Part shown: one piece after another, positions 5,537 to 7,613 of the stretch | Layout of the letters: each line of letters opens with the position of its first letter | Position numbering within the stretch: position 1 is the first letter of the stretch | NCBI GenBank assembly: GCA_002422065.1 | Contig: DITO01000191.1 | Coordinates: 1-7,613, forward strand | Reading direction: 5' to 3' | Source of the DNA: Erysipelotrichaceae bacterium UBA6182 | Lineage (GTDB): Bacteria; Bacillota_I; Bacilli_A; Erysipelotrichales; Erysipelotrichaceae | Length of the DNA stretch: 7,613 nucleotides | Notes under the pieces: model-generated | What the model was told of the DNA's origin: nothing | The model's database searches: none | Seen by the model: only the letters and a program-made list of their open reading frames with translations | Translations under genes and position numbers: made by a program

Positions 5537-7613
5537 GAGGATTTAATATGGCAGTAACAGTTATAGGCGATAAGCAAGAGATTATAGGATTGTCTACTGA
5601 TACTAGACCATCTTTAACAGTAGCAAAAGCAGGTTCTACTTTTACTGAATTGGATACTGGGATGAAGTATGTTTGGAGCGGAACGGAGTGGGTAGAAGAC
5701 CTGACAATGTATAACGCTGTTAAGATGGCTCTTGACGCTGCGACTTAAGGAGATAATCGTGGATGCAACTATAGATACTTTCGTAATTGGAAATATGGTG
5801 TGGAATGCTGGATTGATTGGGGTTACAGGATTTTTTATTAAAAAGTGGGTGGTTGCAAGAGAAGTGCGAGAGACTGAAATAAGAACTGAAGCACTAGCAG
5901 CTACAACTAAAACAGCTGTAGATTTAGCTGTACGGCAGGAGAAATCATGCGAAGATATTAAAGGTGAAATTGGTAGTAACAGAAATTATTACGAGAAAAC
6001 TTACAAAGACCTTAAACAAGATATTAAAGAAATTGCTGGATTACAAAGAGTTGCTAATGGTAGAGTTGGTAAAGTTGAACTTGATCTTGCTGTGCTATCC
6101 CAGAAACATGAAGATAGAATAAATATGAGGCAAAGGTCTACTGACCACTGTACTAACGGAGGTTGCTAATGAAAGCAAGTATAGTAAGACTTGAACAATC
6201 TGAGCAAGGGGCACTGGGAACATTATTATTTGATGGAGTTATCTTTTGTTTTACTTTACAACCTGATGTACTTGATAAGGAAAGATTTCACATTCCAGAA
6301 GGTAATTATACTTGCAAAAGATTTCACGGAATTAAGTATCCTAATACGTTTGAAGTTGTTGGGGAAGGAACTAAAGGTCACAGTGCTCTTTTATTCCATG
6401 CTGGTAATGTTGAAACAGACTCGTTGGGTTGTACTCTGCTAGGTTCATCTGTTATGAAACTTAAGGGATTTAGAGCAATTTCAAACAGTGGACTTACATT
6501 TAAACTGTTTTTAGACTATACTAAAAATATAGATGAGTTTCCGCTTTTAATTATTGACTGTTATACATAAGGGAGGATATCATGGGAGTAGATATTACAG
6601 GATTTGGTTCAGTCTTTGATTTTGCAGGTAAGGTAATTGATAAGATATTTCCAAACAAAGATGATGCAGAGAAAGCAAAGTTAGAACTGTTCAAGATGCA
6701 GCAAGCAGGAGAGTTAGCAGAACTAAATGCTTCGTTACAAACTGCTCTTGCACAAGTGAATACTAACACAGAAGAAGCAAAGAATGCTTCGGTATTTGTA
6801 TCTGGTTGGAGACCGTTTGTTGGCTGGATTTGTGGATTTTCACTTTGTTATAACTACATCTTTATGCCATTTTATACTTATAACGCTAAATGGATTTCAG
6901 TGTCAGCACCTATTATGCCCGCACTTGATAATGGAGAATTAACAACAATATTGTTGGGTATGCTTGGTCTTGGTGCGATGAGATCTTATGATAAGAAGAA
7001 TGTTTGTAAATAGGTTCTGCAGAACCAGACTGCAGTAAGAGGTTTTGGTCTCCCTGGCTTTTTACTGCAGTCACCTTAAAAAGGATTGTAATGGAACAAA
7101 CTTTACATAAATACAGTAATATATTTGGCGAGAATTTTGTAATGATTTGGAGTTGTTGCGGTAATAAGTGGGAACTTATATTTAGATCTGAATGGTTTCC
7201 AATTTGTCCTGACTGTGGTAGTAAAGGTAAACCGTGGAGGTTTAGATGAAGTGTCTAGATTCAGTACTGAAAAGTATGGCAAAGAAAGATAAGACAGTTA
7301 AAATTAAAGAGGTAAGTCGTGGTAAAAAGATAGCTATGCCACGCAAGTAATGTCAATAATTGACATTGATTAGGACTATATTACTATGAATTATACAGAA
7401 CCAACTACACTTGGATCTCTTAATGTAAGTCAAGAAGATACGGACTTATTGAATAAGTTAACTAATTGGCTTAAACAAACAGAGGGCGCTGATAGTGAAA
7501 GTCTTTGGCTAACTGAAGCAGAAGAAGATTATGCTTTCTATGCTGGTGACCAAGATGATGTGGAGACCTTACAGAAACTAGCTGATGCTAACAGACCTGC
7601 ACTTGTGTATAAT

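Overview
The window is a segment of an AT-rich tailed-phage (Caudoviricetes) genome or prophage. The case rests on a linked set of phage genes on the + strand: a small-terminase-like helix-turn-helix protein, an HNH-AP2 endonuclease, a complete large terminase (499 aa), a lysis-type cassette and the start of a P22-like portal protein. The 3TM holin family (GTA-type) and the P22-type portal point to a podovirus-like phage of a Gram-negative host. That host call is inference; nothing in the window names the host.

Left part (1-1020): a leftward operon of small, tightly packed genes is driven by a near-consensus sigma70 promoter (-35 at 1009-1014, -10 at 986-991). It encodes 61, 51, 46 and 127 aa proteins, three of them with strong Shine-Dalgarno sites. 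None matches a family I recognise except for CxxC pairs in the 127 aa protein. These look like early or host-takeover genes.

Control region (about 1021-1780): some 760 bp without a credible gene but full of repeats. They include a 15 bp perfect tandem repeat, a 326 bp element with 58 bp imperfect inverted arms, a 45 bp degenerate direct repeat, and many copies of an AATCAATGTCAA / TTGACATTGATT motif. The motif recurs just before the portal gene about 6 kb away, so it is probably a phage-wide regulatory or replication signal.

Centre-left (1781-2632): a leftward transcription unit with its own sigma70 promoter, a structured leader, a GC-rich 124 aa gene, a hairpin, a 77 aa gene and a good intrinsic terminator. 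Its layout and base composition resemble a phage moron.

Right part (2633-7613): a GC-rich patch with repeated G-tracts and an extended -10 promoter precede the rightward late genes. The order is small terminase, 78 aa unknown, HNH-AP2 endonuclease, large terminase, 66 aa unknown, membrane/coiled-coil protein, DUF5675 protein, 3TM holin, a CTGCAG hairpin cluster, two tiny genes (zinc-ribbon and basic peptide), the repeat motif again, and a portal gene cut by the window end. Genes are nearly back to back, several with 1-4 base overlaps, so this stretch is probably one operon with packaging, lysis and head assembly in sequence.
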